A stretch of 64,000 nucleotides of DNA. Source: Pyxidicoccus xibeiensis (GTDB taxonomy: Bacteria > Myxococcota > Myxococcia > Myxococcales > Myxococcaceae). Location: assembly GCF_024198175.1 (NCBI RefSeq), contig NZ_JAJVKV010000003.1, forward strand, positions 682,001 to 746,000, read 5' to 3'. Shown here piece after piece: positions 7,978 to 16,330 of this stretch. The translations under genes were made by a program, and so were the position numbers. Under the pieces are notes generated by a model. It ran no database searches. It worked only from the letters and a program-made list of their open reading frames with translations, and was not told the origin of the DNA. How positions within the stretch are numbered: the stretch's first letter is position 1; each line of letters begins with the position of its first letter.

Positions 7978-9270
7978 GTGAGCGACGACGTCACGATTCC
8001 AGCCTTCCGCACCGTGCCCCGCACGGGTGTCATCTACGTCACCGCCGAGGCGAGCCGCCGAGGCTACCGGGCGAGCGACCCGGACTGGTGCAACCTGGGC
8101 CAGGGACAACCGGAGACGGGAGACCTGCCCGGCGCACCGCCCCGGCTGTCCACGGTGAACATCGACGTGGCGGACATGGAGTACGCGCCGGTGGCGGGGC
8201 TGTGGGAGGTGCGCGAGGTCATCGCCAGCCTCTACAACCGGCTCTACCGCCGGGGCATGCCCAGCCAGTACAGCGCGGAGAACGTGTGCCTGTCCGGCGG
8301 CGGACGCTCGGCCCTCACCCGCGCCGCGGCGAGCCTGGGCGCCATCAACCTGGGCCACTTCCTGCCGGACTACACCGCCTACGAGGAGCTGCTGGACGTC
8401 TTCAAGGCGTTCACCGCCATCCCCATCCTCCTGGAGGGCGAGCGCGGCTACGCCTTCACGCACGAGGACCTGCGGCGGGAAATCCAGGGCCGCGGCCTGT
8501 CCGCCCTGCTCTTCTCCAACCCCTGCAACCCCACCGGCAAGCTGGTGCAGGGCGACGAGCTGGCGCGCTGGGTGGGCGTGGCCCGCGAGCAGGAGTGCTC
8601 GCTGCTCATCGACGAGTTCTACTCGCACTACATCTGGACGGGCCGCCCGGGACACCTGCCGGTGGAGAGCGCCGCCAGGTACGTGGAGGACGTGAATCGC
8701 GACCCGGTGGTGCTCTTCGACGGTTTCACCAAGAACTGGCGCTACCCGGGCTGGCGCATGACGTGGACGATGGGGCCGCGCCAGGTCATCGAGTCGGTGT
8801 CCAGCGCGGGCAGCTTCCTGGACGGCGGCGGCAGCCGGCCGCTGCAGCGCGCGGCGATTCCCCTGCTCCAGGAGGACATGGTGGTGGCGGAGACGATGGC
8901 CATCCACAACGCCTTCCGCGAGAAGCGGGACAAGTTCCACTCGCGGCTGGAGCGGCTGGGCATCCGCACGGACCGGGCGCCGGACGGGACGTTCTACGTC
9001 TGGGGCAACGTGTCCGGCCTGCCGGCGCCGCTCAACGAGGGCATGGGCTTCTTCCGGGCCGCGCTGGAGCAGAAGATCATCACCGTGCCCGGCGAGTTCT
9101 TCGACGTGAATCCGGGCAAGCGCCGCGCGCGGAGGCCCTCGCGCTTCCGCAACTACGTGCGCCTGTCCTTCGGCCCCTCCCTGGAGACGCTGGAGAAGGC
9201 CCTGGCGCGGCTGGAGGCCATGGTGCTGCACTACACGCACGCGCCGAACTCCGCCCCGCCGAAGCCCTGA
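7978..9270 (+). CDS. PLP-dependent class I/II aminotransferase
   Basis: 430 residues, fold type I. Cofactor and substrate motifs are in order: SGGGRSALTRAAASL (about 106-120), SNPCNPTGK with the conserved Asn and Pro (180-188), LIDEFYSHYIW with the Asp that contacts the pyridine nitrogen (210-220), and FTKNWRYPGWR with Lys252 as the Schiff-base lysine. The C-terminal RFRNYVRLSFGPS supplies the carboxylate-binding Arg. GTG 7978 is the first start. The gene stands alone, convergent with the Cys-rich lipoprotein gene, with a strong hairpin between. The amino-acid substrate is not evident. Confidence 0.9.
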   Translation: MSDDVTIPAFRTVPRTGVIYVTAEASRRGYRASDPDWCNLGQGQPETGDLPGAPPRLSTVNIDVADMEYAPVAGLWEVREVIASLYNRLYRRGMPSQYSAENVCLSGGGRSALTRAAASLGAINLGHFLPDYTAYEELLDVFKAFTAIPILLEGERGYAFTHEDLRREIQGRGLSALLFSNPCNPTGKLVQGDELARWVGVAREQECSLLIDEFYSHYIWTGRPGHLPVESAARYVEDVNRDPVVLFDGFTKNWRYPGWRMTWTMGPRQVIESVSSAGSFLDGGGSRPLQRAAIPLLQEDMVVAETMAIHNAFREKRDKFHSRLERLGIRTDRAPDGTFYVWGNVSGLPAPLNEGMGFFRAALEQKIITVPGEFFDVNPGKRRARRPSRFRNYVRLSFGPSLETLEKALARLEAMVLHYTHAPNSAPPKP

Positions 9271-9279
9271 AGCGGCGAC

Positions 9280-9310
9280 GGCCCGGCCCCTGGTGACAGG
9301 GAGCCGGGCC
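9280..9310. terminator. Bidirectional hairpin between convergent genes
   Basis: GGCCCGGCCCCTG (9280-9292) pairs with CAGGG and GCCGGGCC (9297-9310) across a GTGA loop, with one bulged A at 9302. It lacks a T-run, so it is a stable stem placed where a terminator is expected rather than a textbook one. Confidence 0.5.
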
Positions 9311-9335
9311 GCGCCGTCAGCTCGGGGCTGGCGCC

Positions 9336-9818
9336 TCAGCACTCGCAGTCGAGGAACGAGGACAGCTCGTACTCCGTGCAGGACTGGCCGCGGTTGTTGA
9401 AGCAGACGCGGAAGCGGTTCTGCTCCTCCTTGCGCTGCCAGCCGGCGAACTCGCAGTAGGGCCCCTCTCCGCCCCCGCCCGGCTCGCAGATCTTGCACAC
9501 CCGGCCCGTGCAGGCCGCGCTGCAGGTGGCGAACGCGGACCAGGTGCCGCACGAGCTGAAGCCCGAGTTGACGCAGCTGTTGACGTTGGAGGCCTGGCAG
9601 GTGCCCGCCATGGCCTGCACGCTTCCCTCGTCGTGCCGGGAGGCCTCGGCGACCAGCGCGTCAATCTCCGCCTCGGACAGCCGCGGCAGCTCGGAGACGA
9701 GGACGGGCGCCTCGTCCCCCACCGCCTCCACCAGCGGTTCCCCCGGGCTCGCCGCCCCGCACGCGGCAACAGTGAACAGCAGTGTCACACCCAACAGCAT
9801 CCGGCCAATGCTTCGCAT
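9336..9818 (-). CDS. Small cysteine-rich lipoprotein
   Basis: 160 residues. The signal peptide MRSIGRMLLGVTLLFTVAAC ends in a good lipobox with Cys20. An acidic linker (about 21-70) precedes a C-terminal half with 12 cysteines, including CKIC, SAAC and a final DCEC, which should form several disulphides at the cell surface or in the periplasm. AAGGGG lies upstream of ATG 9818. No known domain is apparent. Proteins of this plan (lipidated, small, Cys-rich) are common in myxobacteria. Function unknown. Confidence 0.85.
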   Translation of the reverse strand: MRSIGRMLLGVTLLFTVAACGAASPGEPLVEAVGDEAPVLVSELPRLSEAEIDALVAEASRHDEGSVQAMAGTCQASNVNSCVNSGFSSCGTWSAFATCSAACTGRVCKICEPGGGGEGPYCEFAGWQRKEEQNRFRVCFNNRGQSCTEYELSSFLDCEC

Positions 9819-10129
9819 GGTGACCCCTTTTGCGCCCTCGTTCGTGAGGACGTGGAGGCCACGATACAGACAATCCCTTTCACCCTTTTCCCATCGTTTC
9901 CGCGTGAGGGCATTCCCGGCGCGCGGAGCGCGAAATGTCTTTGTTTACCCGCAAGGCCATTCCCGGACGGCCCGCGTGGAATTGATACGCTTTTCGCATG
10001 AAGACATTCCCGACGGGGTGCCACGACTTCCAGCGTCCGGACGTGGGACACCTGTCGCGCGGGTGGGACGCGAAGGAGTGACACCCTCGCGTCTGGAGTT
10101 TCAGGGGAATGTGGCGAAAGGCCGCGCGT
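9819..10129. other. 311-base intergenic stretch with three evenly spaced CATTCCCG boxes
   Basis: No credible gene. It is upstream of the Cys-rich lipoprotein gene (minus) and downstream of the methyltransferase gene (minus). CATTCCCG occurs at 9911, 9958 and 10005, exactly 47 bases apart each time; flanking bases differ. Part of the stretch (9860-9900) is relatively AT-rich and may hold the lipoprotein promoter. Confidence 0.5.
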
Positions 10130-10729
10130 TCAACGCGGCATGCTGGCGCTCGCGCCGGGCTCGGGGACGACCCAGAGGTACAGGGTGCGGCCGCCCTCCT
10201 GGATTTCCTTCTCGGGCTTCCAGTCCCCCATGTCGAAGCCGTGCGAGACGATGCGCGTGCCGGGCTTCAGCTCCGCCAGCAGCTTCGGCTTCAGGCGCTC
10301 GTTGACGGAGGGCAGCAGGTACAGCGTCACCACGGTGGCGTCGCCGATGTCCGCGTCGAAGAGGTCGCCCTGGCGGAACTCCACCTTGTCCTGCACCCCC
10401 GCGCGGCGGGCGTTCTCGTTGGCCTCGGTGATGCGCTCGGGGTTGATGTCCACGCCCACCGCTCGCGACGCCCCGTGGTTCTTCACCGCGGAGATGACGA
10501 TGCGGCCGTCCCCGCTGCCCAGGTCATAGACGGTGTCTCCGGCCTTCACCTCCGCCAGCTTCAGCATGCCCTCCACCGCCGCCTCGGGCGTGGGCACATA
10601 GGGCACCTCCGGGGCCTCGATGGCGACCGCCGGCGGCTCCGGCACCTGGCCCGGCGGGTTTCCGGACACGCCCTGGGCGGACGCCGCCGCCCCCACCGCG
10701 AATGACAGCATGAGTACTCCGCGCTTCAT
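10130..10729 (-). CDS. Apparently exported class I SAM-dependent methyltransferase
   Basis: 199 residues. The Rossmann methyltransferase core is unmistakable: YDLGSGDGRIVISAVK (SAM motif I, about 70-85), AVGVDINPERITEANENARR (motif II) and VTLYLLPSVNERLKPKL. Before it is MKRGVLMLSFAVGAAASAQG, which looks like a cleavable Sec signal, then a Pro-rich linker (VPEPPAVAIEAPEVPYVPTP). An exported SAM enzyme is unexpected because SAM is cytosolic. The leader could be an anchor, or an upstream domain may be missing. Its ATG overlaps the permease stop by 4 bases, so the two are one operon. The substrate is unknown. Confidence 0.88.
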   Translation of the reverse strand: MKRGVLMLSFAVGAAASAQGVSGNPPGQVPEPPAVAIEAPEVPYVPTPEAAVEGMLKLAEVKAGDTVYDLGSGDGRIVISAVKNHGASRAVGVDINPERITEANENARRAGVQDKVEFRQGDLFDADIGDATVVTLYLLPSVNERLKPKLLAELKPGTRIVSHGFDMGDWKPEKEIQEGGRTLYLWVVPEPGASASMPR

Positions 10730-12162
10730 GTGGCCTCCTTGGGTCGCTGCAGCCTGGAAGCGAGTGGCGCGCGGCGGGCGCCGCCCCGCGGGGTCCGCGC
10801 CAGCTCCACGACGAGCAGCAGCGCGCCCGTGCCGAGCACGGCCAGCCCCGCCAGCGCCCCCAGCCCCGTGTACGCCAGGCTGGAGTAGAGGACGTACGCG
10901 CAGATGCCGATGAACAGCAGCGGCGTGAGCGGGTACAGCGGCACGCGGAAGGGCCGGTGCACGTTCGGCTCGCGCACGCGCAGCACCATCAGCGACACAC
11001 CTGTCAGCAGGAAGAAGAGCCAGAAGACGGGCGCGGTGTACTCCACCATCGTCTGGAAGCCCTGGCGCGTCAGCGTGCCCAGGCCCACCAGCGCCAGCGT
11101 AATCGCCCCCTGCACGAGCAGCGCCCGGGTGGGCGTGTTGGCCTTGGCGTGCCACCGCCCCAGCCCGTTGAACAGCACGCTGTCCCGTCCGAAGGCATAG
11201 TGGGTGCGCGCGCCGGTGAGCACCGTGGCGTTGGCGGACGTGAGCGCGGAGATGGCGATGAGCACGCTGATGCCCAGCGCGCCCGCGGTGCCGAGCGCCC
11301 GCTTCATCAGGTCCGCGGCCACCGCCTCCGAGCCCGCCATGCCCGCGTGCCCCAGCCCGCGCAGGTACGCCACGTTGACGAGCAGGTACAGCGCCGTCAC
11401 CACGCCGATGCTCACCAGCAGCGCCCAGGCGAGGCTGCGCCGCGTGCCCCGCACCTCGGCGGACAGGTACGCCACCTCGTTCCACCCCCCATAGGTGAGC
11501 AGGACGAAGACCATGGCCAGACCCCAGGACGTCCCCTGGGACGCGGCGGCCGGCACCACGGCCCCCGCGGGCGCCGGGGCGAGCAGCAGCCCGGCGACGA
11601 TGACGGCCCCCACGCCCAGCACCTCCAGGGCGGTGAGCAGGTTCTGCGCGCGCGTGCCCTGCCGCAGCCCGGCGATGTTCACCGCCGTCAGCAGCACCAC
11701 CACCCCCGCCGCGTACACGGAGGACGACCAGGGCCCCAGCGACAGCAGCTGCGAGGCGTAGTCTCCGAAGACGAAGGCCAGCAGCGCGATGGAGCCGGTG
11801 GGAATCACCGTCAGCCGGGCCCACGCGAAGAGGAACGCCGGCCCCCGCCCGAGCGCCCGGTAGAGATAGTGGTAGTCCCCGCCCGGATGCGGCCAGGTGC
11901 TGGCCAGCTCCGCGTAGCAGAGCGCGCCCACCAGCGAGGCCACACCCCCGAGCAGCCAGGCCAGCAGCATGGCCGAGCCGCTCCCCGTCTGCGCCGCCAC
12001 CAGCGAGGGCGCCTTGAAGATGCCGGCCCCCAGGACGACGCCCACGGTGAGCGCCACCGTGTCGATGATGCGCAACGAGGGCGAAGGCACGGCCAGGCTG
12101 CCCCCGGGCCCTGAAGCCTCCGACACCGGCTGACCGTCCACGACTGCCTGCTGCTCCCGCAT
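10726..12162 (-). CDS. APC-family amino acid permease
   Basis: 478-residue inner-membrane transporter with about twelve hydrophobic segments. The first helix carries the APC substrate/ion-binding motif TVGVVLGAGIFKAPS, and the loop HPGGDYHYLYRALGRGPAF is typical of the LAT/cationic amino-acid subgroup. ATG 12162 gives the usual short cytoplasmic N-terminus; the frame is open further upstream (to 12309) but that sequence is Pro/Gly-rich and overlaps the divergent MFS promoter region. It is first in a two-gene operon with the methyltransferase. Likely an amino-acid:H+ symporter or exchanger; the solute is not predictable. Confidence 0.9.
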   Translation of the reverse strand: MREQQAVVDGQPVSEASGPGGSLAVPSPSLRIIDTVALTVGVVLGAGIFKAPSLVAAQTGSGSAMLLAWLLGGVASLVGALCYAELASTWPHPGGDYHYLYRALGRGPAFLFAWARLTVIPTGSIALLAFVFGDYASQLLSLGPWSSSVYAAGVVVLLTAVNIAGLRQGTRAQNLLTALEVLGVGAVIVAGLLLAPAPAGAVVPAAASQGTSWGLAMVFVLLTYGGWNEVAYLSAEVRGTRRSLAWALLVSIGVVTALYLLVNVAYLRGLGHAGMAGSEAVAADLMKRALGTAGALGISVLIAISALTSANATVLTGARTHYAFGRDSVLFNGLGRWHAKANTPTRALLVQGAITLALVGLGTLTRQGFQTMVEYTAPVFWLFFLLTGVSLMVLRVREPNVHRPFRVPLYPLTPLLFIGICAYVLYSSLAYTGLGALAGLAVLGTGALLLVVELARTPRGGARRAPLASRLQRPKEAT

Positions 12163-12362
12163 GATGGCGTGCCCCACGAGCCGGAGTGTCCGTTGCTCGC
12201 CAGAAGCTGCACCCGGGGTATGGCTCCCGGGAGACGCAGCCCCAGGGGTCACCCGGCCTCCGCCCGTGCGCCGGGGGGCTCCGCCGTGCGCACGTGGGCA
12301 GGGGACCACGGGCAGGCATCCGGCCCCCGGCCTCCCGGGGAAGAACCTATGCTGCGCGGGAC

Positions 12363-13613
12363 ATGAGACTTCCGTCGTCCAGGCTCGCGCTGCTGTGCAT
12401 GCTCTACTTCGTGCAGGGCCTGCCCTTCGGCTTTCAAGCGACCGCGCTGCCCGTCTACCTCCGCGAGCAGGGCGTGTCGCTGACGGTCATCGGCTTCGCC
12501 AGCGTGCTGTGGCTCCCATGGGGCCTCAAGGCGCTCTGGGCCCCCGCGGTGGACCGGTATGGCTCGGCGCGCATGGGCCGGCGCAGGTCCTGGATCCTCC
12601 CCATGCAGGCGGGGCTGGCCGCCACCTGCGCCGCGGCGAGCCTGGTGACGGCGCCCGAGCTGCTGCCGGTGCTGCTGGGGCTCATCTTCCTGATGAACCT
12701 CTTCGCCGCCACGCAGGACATCGCGGTGGACGGCTTCGCCGTGGACACGCTGCGGCCGGACGAGCTGGGCCCGGGCAACACCGCGCAGGTGGTGGGCTAC
12801 AAGCTCGGGCAGCTCACCGGCGGCGGCCTGCTGCTGTGGGCCGCCGAGCGCACCGGCCTCGGCTGGTCGGCCCTCTTCGTGGCCATGGCGGTGCTGTGCC
12901 TGGCCGCGTTCGCGGTGATGCTCTTCGTGCGCGAGGCGCCGGTGCGCGAGGAGCTCGCCGCCACCCGGACGACGCTGAAGCAGGTGCTGGCCCGCCTGAA
13001 GGAGGCCCTGCTGCTGCCGGGCACCGGCTGGCTGCTGCTCTTCATCGCCACGTACAAGCTGGGCGAGAGCATGTCGGACGTCCTCTACAAGCCCTTCCTC
13101 GTCGACGCGGGCATCACCTCCGGACAGATTGGCCTGTGGTCGGGCACATGGGGCACCCTGGCCTCGCTGCTGGGCTCCGTGGCGGGAGGCGTGCTGGCCG
13201 TGCGCATGCCCATGCTGGGCGCGGTGGGCCTCACCGCCGCGCTGCGCGTGGTGCCCCTGCTGGGCCGGTGGCTGCTGGCCACGAGCGGTGTCACCGACCC
13301 GGGCGTCATCGGCGTCACCCTGGCGGAGGAGTTCTTCGGCGGCGCGCTCACCACGGCGATGTTCGCCTTCATGATGTCGCGCACGGACCGCCGCATCGGC
13401 GCCACGCACTTCACGCTGTTTGCCAGCCTGGAGGTCTGGGGCAAGGCCCCCGCGGGCCCCCTCGCCGCCTGGCTCGCCGACCCCAAGCACGGCTTGGGCC
13501 TGGGCTACGCCAACGTCTTCATGCTGGGCCTCATCCTCTCCGTGGCCTTCCTCGTCCTGCTGCTGCCCATGCGGCAACGCAGCCCCGGGCCCTCCACGCA
13601 GCCCACGGGGTGA
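12363..13613 (+). CDS. MFS transporter of the AmpG/PAT type
   Basis: 416 residues and about twelve transmembrane helices. The N-terminus LYFVQGLPFGFQATALPVYL and the third-helix TQDIAVDGFAVDTL resemble AmpG muropeptide permeases and the related acetyl-CoA transporter family (AmpG has the similar TQDIALDAY). It may import anhydro-muropeptides for cell-wall recycling. I saw no amidase or beta-lactamase gene nearby, so the role stays open. ATG 12363 is the start that precedes the first helix; upstream codons are coincidental. It is divergent from the permease operon, with 200 bases between. Confidence 0.82.
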   Translation: MRLPSSRLALLCMLYFVQGLPFGFQATALPVYLREQGVSLTVIGFASVLWLPWGLKALWAPAVDRYGSARMGRRRSWILPMQAGLAATCAAASLVTAPELLPVLLGLIFLMNLFAATQDIAVDGFAVDTLRPDELGPGNTAQVVGYKLGQLTGGGLLLWAAERTGLGWSALFVAMAVLCLAAFAVMLFVREAPVREELAATRTTLKQVLARLKEALLLPGTGWLLLFIATYKLGESMSDVLYKPFLVDAGITSGQIGLWSGTWGTLASLLGSVAGGVLAVRMPMLGAVGLTAALRVVPLLGRWLLATSGVTDPGVIGVTLAEEFFGGALTTAMFAFMMSRTDRRIGATHFTLFASLEVWGKAPAGPLAAWLADPKHGLGLGYANVFMLGLILSVAFLVLLLPMRQRSPGPSTQPTG

Positions 13614-13629
13614 GACAGCGGCGATACAT

Positions 13630-13705
13630 GTGACACCTGTCACCCTGTCGTGACCTGGCGACAACAGTGACTCTGTAAAAACTCGCGACACAGGACTGTC
13701 GCGAG
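13630..13705. promoter_or_regulatory. Cluster of three inverted repeats
   Basis: GTGACAccTGTCAC (13630-13643), TGTCG/CGACA (13646-13650 with 13659-13663) and CTCGCGACA/TGTCGCGAG (13682-13690 with 13697-13705, 6-base spacer) follow one another. They lie between the MFS gene and the secreted-protein gene and share a TGTC/GACA core, so they could be operators or an RNA structure of the leader. Confidence 0.45.
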
Positions 13706-13786
13706 AAAGGTGTCAGCCGGGTGTGCAAGAAGGCGGGCTTCACTCCCCCAACCCGCGAGCCCCCCGGCCCGCGAAAGGTCCGCCGC

Positions 13787-14566
13787 ATGTCCTCCCCATC
13801 CTTGAAGTCACTGCTGAGCGGTGTCGTCCTCCTGGCTGCCCCCGCGGCCTTCGCCGGCAGCACCACGACGATTCCCGCCTTCGACACGAAGATTGCCGCG
13901 GCCCGTGGCGCGAGCAGCCCGAACGGCGCCACCATCAACCACGCGGAGATGAAGGCCGCGGTCGACACGTTCATCGATGATGACGACGTGGTGGACGCCA
14001 CCGAGCGCGCGTACCTGAGCACCAAGGTGGGCAACACCACCTTCCTCACCGGCGTCAACGACGCGGCGAAGAAGTACCTCACCGACTTCCACGAGCTGAA
14101 CGACGCGGCCACCACGGCGGCGCCGCTGTCCCTGTACTGGCTGGACTCCTCCCCGGCGGAGCTGTACGGCGCCGACGGGCCGCTGGCCGAGGGCTCCACC
14201 ATCGTCGAGGGCTTCGTGCCCTACGGCCAGGGCGTGGCCAACCAGCGCACGCTCGTCACGACGGTCAACGGCACCCGGGAGCTCGGCTACGGCGAGGCCG
14301 GGAACTTCTTCCCCATCACCCGGAATGAGCTCGTCGAGACGCTGTCGGGCACGGCCGGCTACAACTGGGAGACCCCGTCCCAGGAAGAGGTGGACGGCGC
14401 AACGGCGTTCATCACGTTCATCTCCCGCAACAGCAACCGCCTGTACAAGGCCAGCTGGGCGTGCTTCTACGGCTGCCAGGGCGACGTGGGCGGCTACGTC
14501 ATCGCCGCGGTGAGCACCGACCGGCGCTTCGTGCGCGTGGTGAAGGTCGTCACCTGGGTGGAGTAG
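13787..14566 (+). CDS. Secreted protein of unknown function
   Basis: 259 residues with a clear Sec signal (LLSGVVLLAAPAAFAG, cleavage after AFA). The mature part has an acidic helical first half (DTFIDDDDVVDATERAYLST) and a more beta-like second half containing ASWACFYGCQGD, a closely spaced cysteine pair. I do not recognise the family. ATG 13787 is preferred over GTG 13721 because it opens directly onto the signal peptide. It is preceded by the inverted-repeat cluster at 13630-13705 and followed by a long hairpin at 14591-14625. Confidence 0.8.
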   Translation: MSSPSLKSLLSGVVLLAAPAAFAGSTTTIPAFDTKIAAARGASSPNGATINHAEMKAAVDTFIDDDDVVDATERAYLSTKVGNTTFLTGVNDAAKKYLTDFHELNDAATTAAPLSLYWLDSSPAELYGADGPLAEGSTIVEGFVPYGQGVANQRTLVTTVNGTRELGYGEAGNFFPITRNELVETLSGTAGYNWETPSQEEVDGATAFITFISRNSNRLYKASWACFYGCQGDVGGYVIAAVSTDRRFVRVVKVVTWVE

Positions 14567-14590
14567 GCGCAACCCGACGCTTCACGGCAC

Positions 14591-14625
14591 CCGGCCGGAC
14601 GGCGCACCCTCGCGCCTCCGGCCGG
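14591..14625. terminator. Long GC hairpin between convergent genes
   Basis: CCGGCCGGA (14591-14599) plus GGCGC (14601-14605) pairs with GCGCC (14612-14616) plus TCCGGCCGG (14617-14625), one bulged C, 6-base loop. No T-run follows on either strand, but it sits exactly between the secreted-protein gene and the minus-strand operon. Confidence 0.55.
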
Positions 14626-14647
14626 ACTTCCGGACTTCAAGCCGCGC

Positions 14648-15082
14648 TCACGTCCGGGACAGCCGCAGCCGGGTCATCCCGGCGACGAGGAGCGCCAGGG
14701 CAGTCGGAAGGCTCCATCGAAGAGACCTCCGGAGTCTGTGCTCCCAGACGTCCACCCGGTCCGCCAGCAGCAGCACCATCCAGTGCCGCGGCAGGTGGTC
14801 CGGGTAGCTGTAGGCCGTCTTGCGGAGCAACCCGCTCAGGCCCTTCGGCGGCTGCGCCGTGCCATACACGGGCGGCATCTGCTTGCGGCCCGCGTGCTTG
14901 AACACCGGCACGTCCGAGTGCTGCGGGGTGATGGGCGCGCGCGCGCCGGCCAGCGGCTGCGCCGCCGTCTCCATCGGCACGCCCGGGCGGCTGGAGGGCT
15001 CCAGGTCCGCCCCGGCTCCGGGAATGGGTCTCTCCGGCATGGCTTTGCGCCTCCTCTTCGGATTCTGTGTCGTCGTCTTCAT
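14648..15082 (-). CDS. Hypothetical protein with C-terminal membrane helix
   Basis: 144 residues. It starts basic (MKTTTQNPKRRRKAMPERP), has a Pro/Ala-rich middle, then KTAYSYPDHLPRHWMVLLLADRV. It ends with a hydrophobic stretch, SLPTALALLVAGMTRLRLS, that is probably one membrane helix. Its ATG (15082) overlaps the alcohol dehydrogenase stop by 4 bases, so it is translationally coupled to that enzyme. A second start at 15040 (MPERP) is possible. I know no named family for it. Confidence 0.72.
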   Translation of the reverse strand: MKTTTQNPKRRRKAMPERPIPGAGADLEPSSRPGVPMETAAQPLAGARAPITPQHSDVPVFKHAGRKQMPPVYGTAQPPKGLSGLLRKTAYSYPDHLPRHWMVLLLADRVDVWEHRLRRSLRWSLPTALALLVAGMTRLRLSRT

Positions 15083-16230
15083 GCGTGACCGTGGGGTGCG
15101 AGGACGCACTTGATGCAGCCGTCCCGCTTCTGGGCGAAGAGGTGGTACGCCTCCGGTGCCTGCTCCAGGGAGAACCGGTGGGTGATGATGGCCTTGGCGT
15201 CCACGCGCCCGCTGCGGATGTGCTCCAGCAGGCGCGGCATGTAGCGCCGCACGTTGCACTGGTTCATCCGCAGCGTGAGGCCCTTGTTCATCGCGGTGCC
15301 GATGGGCAGGAAGTTCCACGGCGGGCCGTACACGCCGATGATGGAGATGTTGCCGCCCTTGCGCACGGTGTTGATGCACCAGGTGAGCACCGTGGGCGCG
15401 CCGGCCTCCACCTTCAGCCCCAGGCCCAGCACGCGGTGCGCGCGCGAGCCCTCGGCCTCCATGCCCACCGCGTCGATGCAGACGTCCGGGCCGCGGCCGT
15501 CGAACATCTCCTTGAGGTGCAGGACGATGTCGTCCACCTCCTTGAAGTTCACCGTCTCCGCCTTGGCGTAGTGCGCGGCGAAGGCGAGGCGCTCCGGCAC
15601 GTGGTCCACCGCCACCACGCGCCCGGCGCCCATCAGCCACGCGGACTTCATGGCGAACAGCCCCACCGGGCCGGCGCCGAAGACGACCACCGTCTCCCCG
15701 CCCTTGATTTCCCCCATCTCCGCGCCCTGGTAGCCGGTGGGGAAGATGTCGCTGAGGAACAGGACGGCCTCGTCGTCCATGTCGTCCGGAATCTTCATGG
15801 GCCCCACGTCCGCGAAGGGCACGCGCACGTACTCGGCCTGCCCGCCGTCATAGCCGCCCGTGGTGTGCGAGTACCCGTACACGCCGCTGGCCACGTCGCT
15901 GGACGGGTTGCTGTTCTCGCAGTTCCCGGTGAGCCCGCGCTGGCAGTAGAAGCAGGTGCCGCAGGAGATGTTGAAGGGCACCACCACCCGGTCGCCCTTC
16001 TTGAGCGAGGCCACCTCGCGACCCGTCTCCACCACCTCGCCGGTGAACTCGTGGCCGAAGGTGCAGCCCACCCGGGTGTCGGGGACGAGCCCGTGCAGCA
16101 GGTGCAGGTCCGAGCCGCAGATGGCCGCACGTGTCACCTTGAGGATGACGTCCTGCGGGTGTTCCAGCCGGGGGTCCGGCTTGTTCTCCACTTTGACCCG
16201 GAAGGGTCCCTGGTAGGTCAGTGCGCGCAT
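15079..16230 (-). CDS. Zinc-dependent alcohol dehydrogenase (formaldehyde dehydrogenase-like)
   Basis: 383-residue medium-chain dehydrogenase. Catalytic zinc ligands are in ICGSDLHLLHG (about 38-48) and the FGHEFTGEVVE motif (about 60-70). The structural zinc loop is CGTCFYCQRGLTGNC, with four cysteines. The Rossmann fingerprint is VFGAGPVGLFAMKSAW and the acidic residue of AVDHVPERL suggests NAD rather than NADP. The subgroup resembles glutathione-independent formaldehyde/threonine-type dehydrogenases. ATG 16230 has GGAGGAA upstream. It is coupled to the small membrane protein at 14648-15082. Confidence 0.9.
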   Translation of the reverse strand: MRALTYQGPFRVKVENKPDPRLEHPQDVILKVTRAAICGSDLHLLHGLVPDTRVGCTFGHEFTGEVVETGREVASLKKGDRVVVPFNISCGTCFYCQRGLTGNCENSNPSSDVASGVYGYSHTTGGYDGGQAEYVRVPFADVGPMKIPDDMDDEAVLFLSDIFPTGYQGAEMGEIKGGETVVVFGAGPVGLFAMKSAWLMGAGRVVAVDHVPERLAFAAHYAKAETVNFKEVDDIVLHLKEMFDGRGPDVCIDAVGMEAEGSRAHRVLGLGLKVEAGAPTVLTWCINTVRKGGNISIIGVYGPPWNFLPIGTAMNKGLTLRMNQCNVRRYMPRLLEHIRSGRVDAKAIITHRFSLEQAPEAYHLFAQKRDGCIKCVLAPHGHA

Positions 16231-16330
16231 GGGGCGGTGGTTCCTCCGTCCCATACGGGTGAGGACGCGCGTCCGGGGTCGCAAGGGGCGGGCCGCCGCC
16301 CGCCCGCCCGGCACAGCGCGCCTGCCTGCT

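Noticed and set aside
9911-10052. CRISPR-like array
   Set aside because: Only an 8-base identity repeats; true repeats are over 20 bases, and no cas gene is in the window.
10130-12319. One long minus-strand frame joining the methyltransferase to sequence under the permease
   Set aside because: Only the last 199 codons look like a protein; the upstream part is the out-of-frame shadow of the permease gene, whose stop overlaps the methyltransferase ATG.
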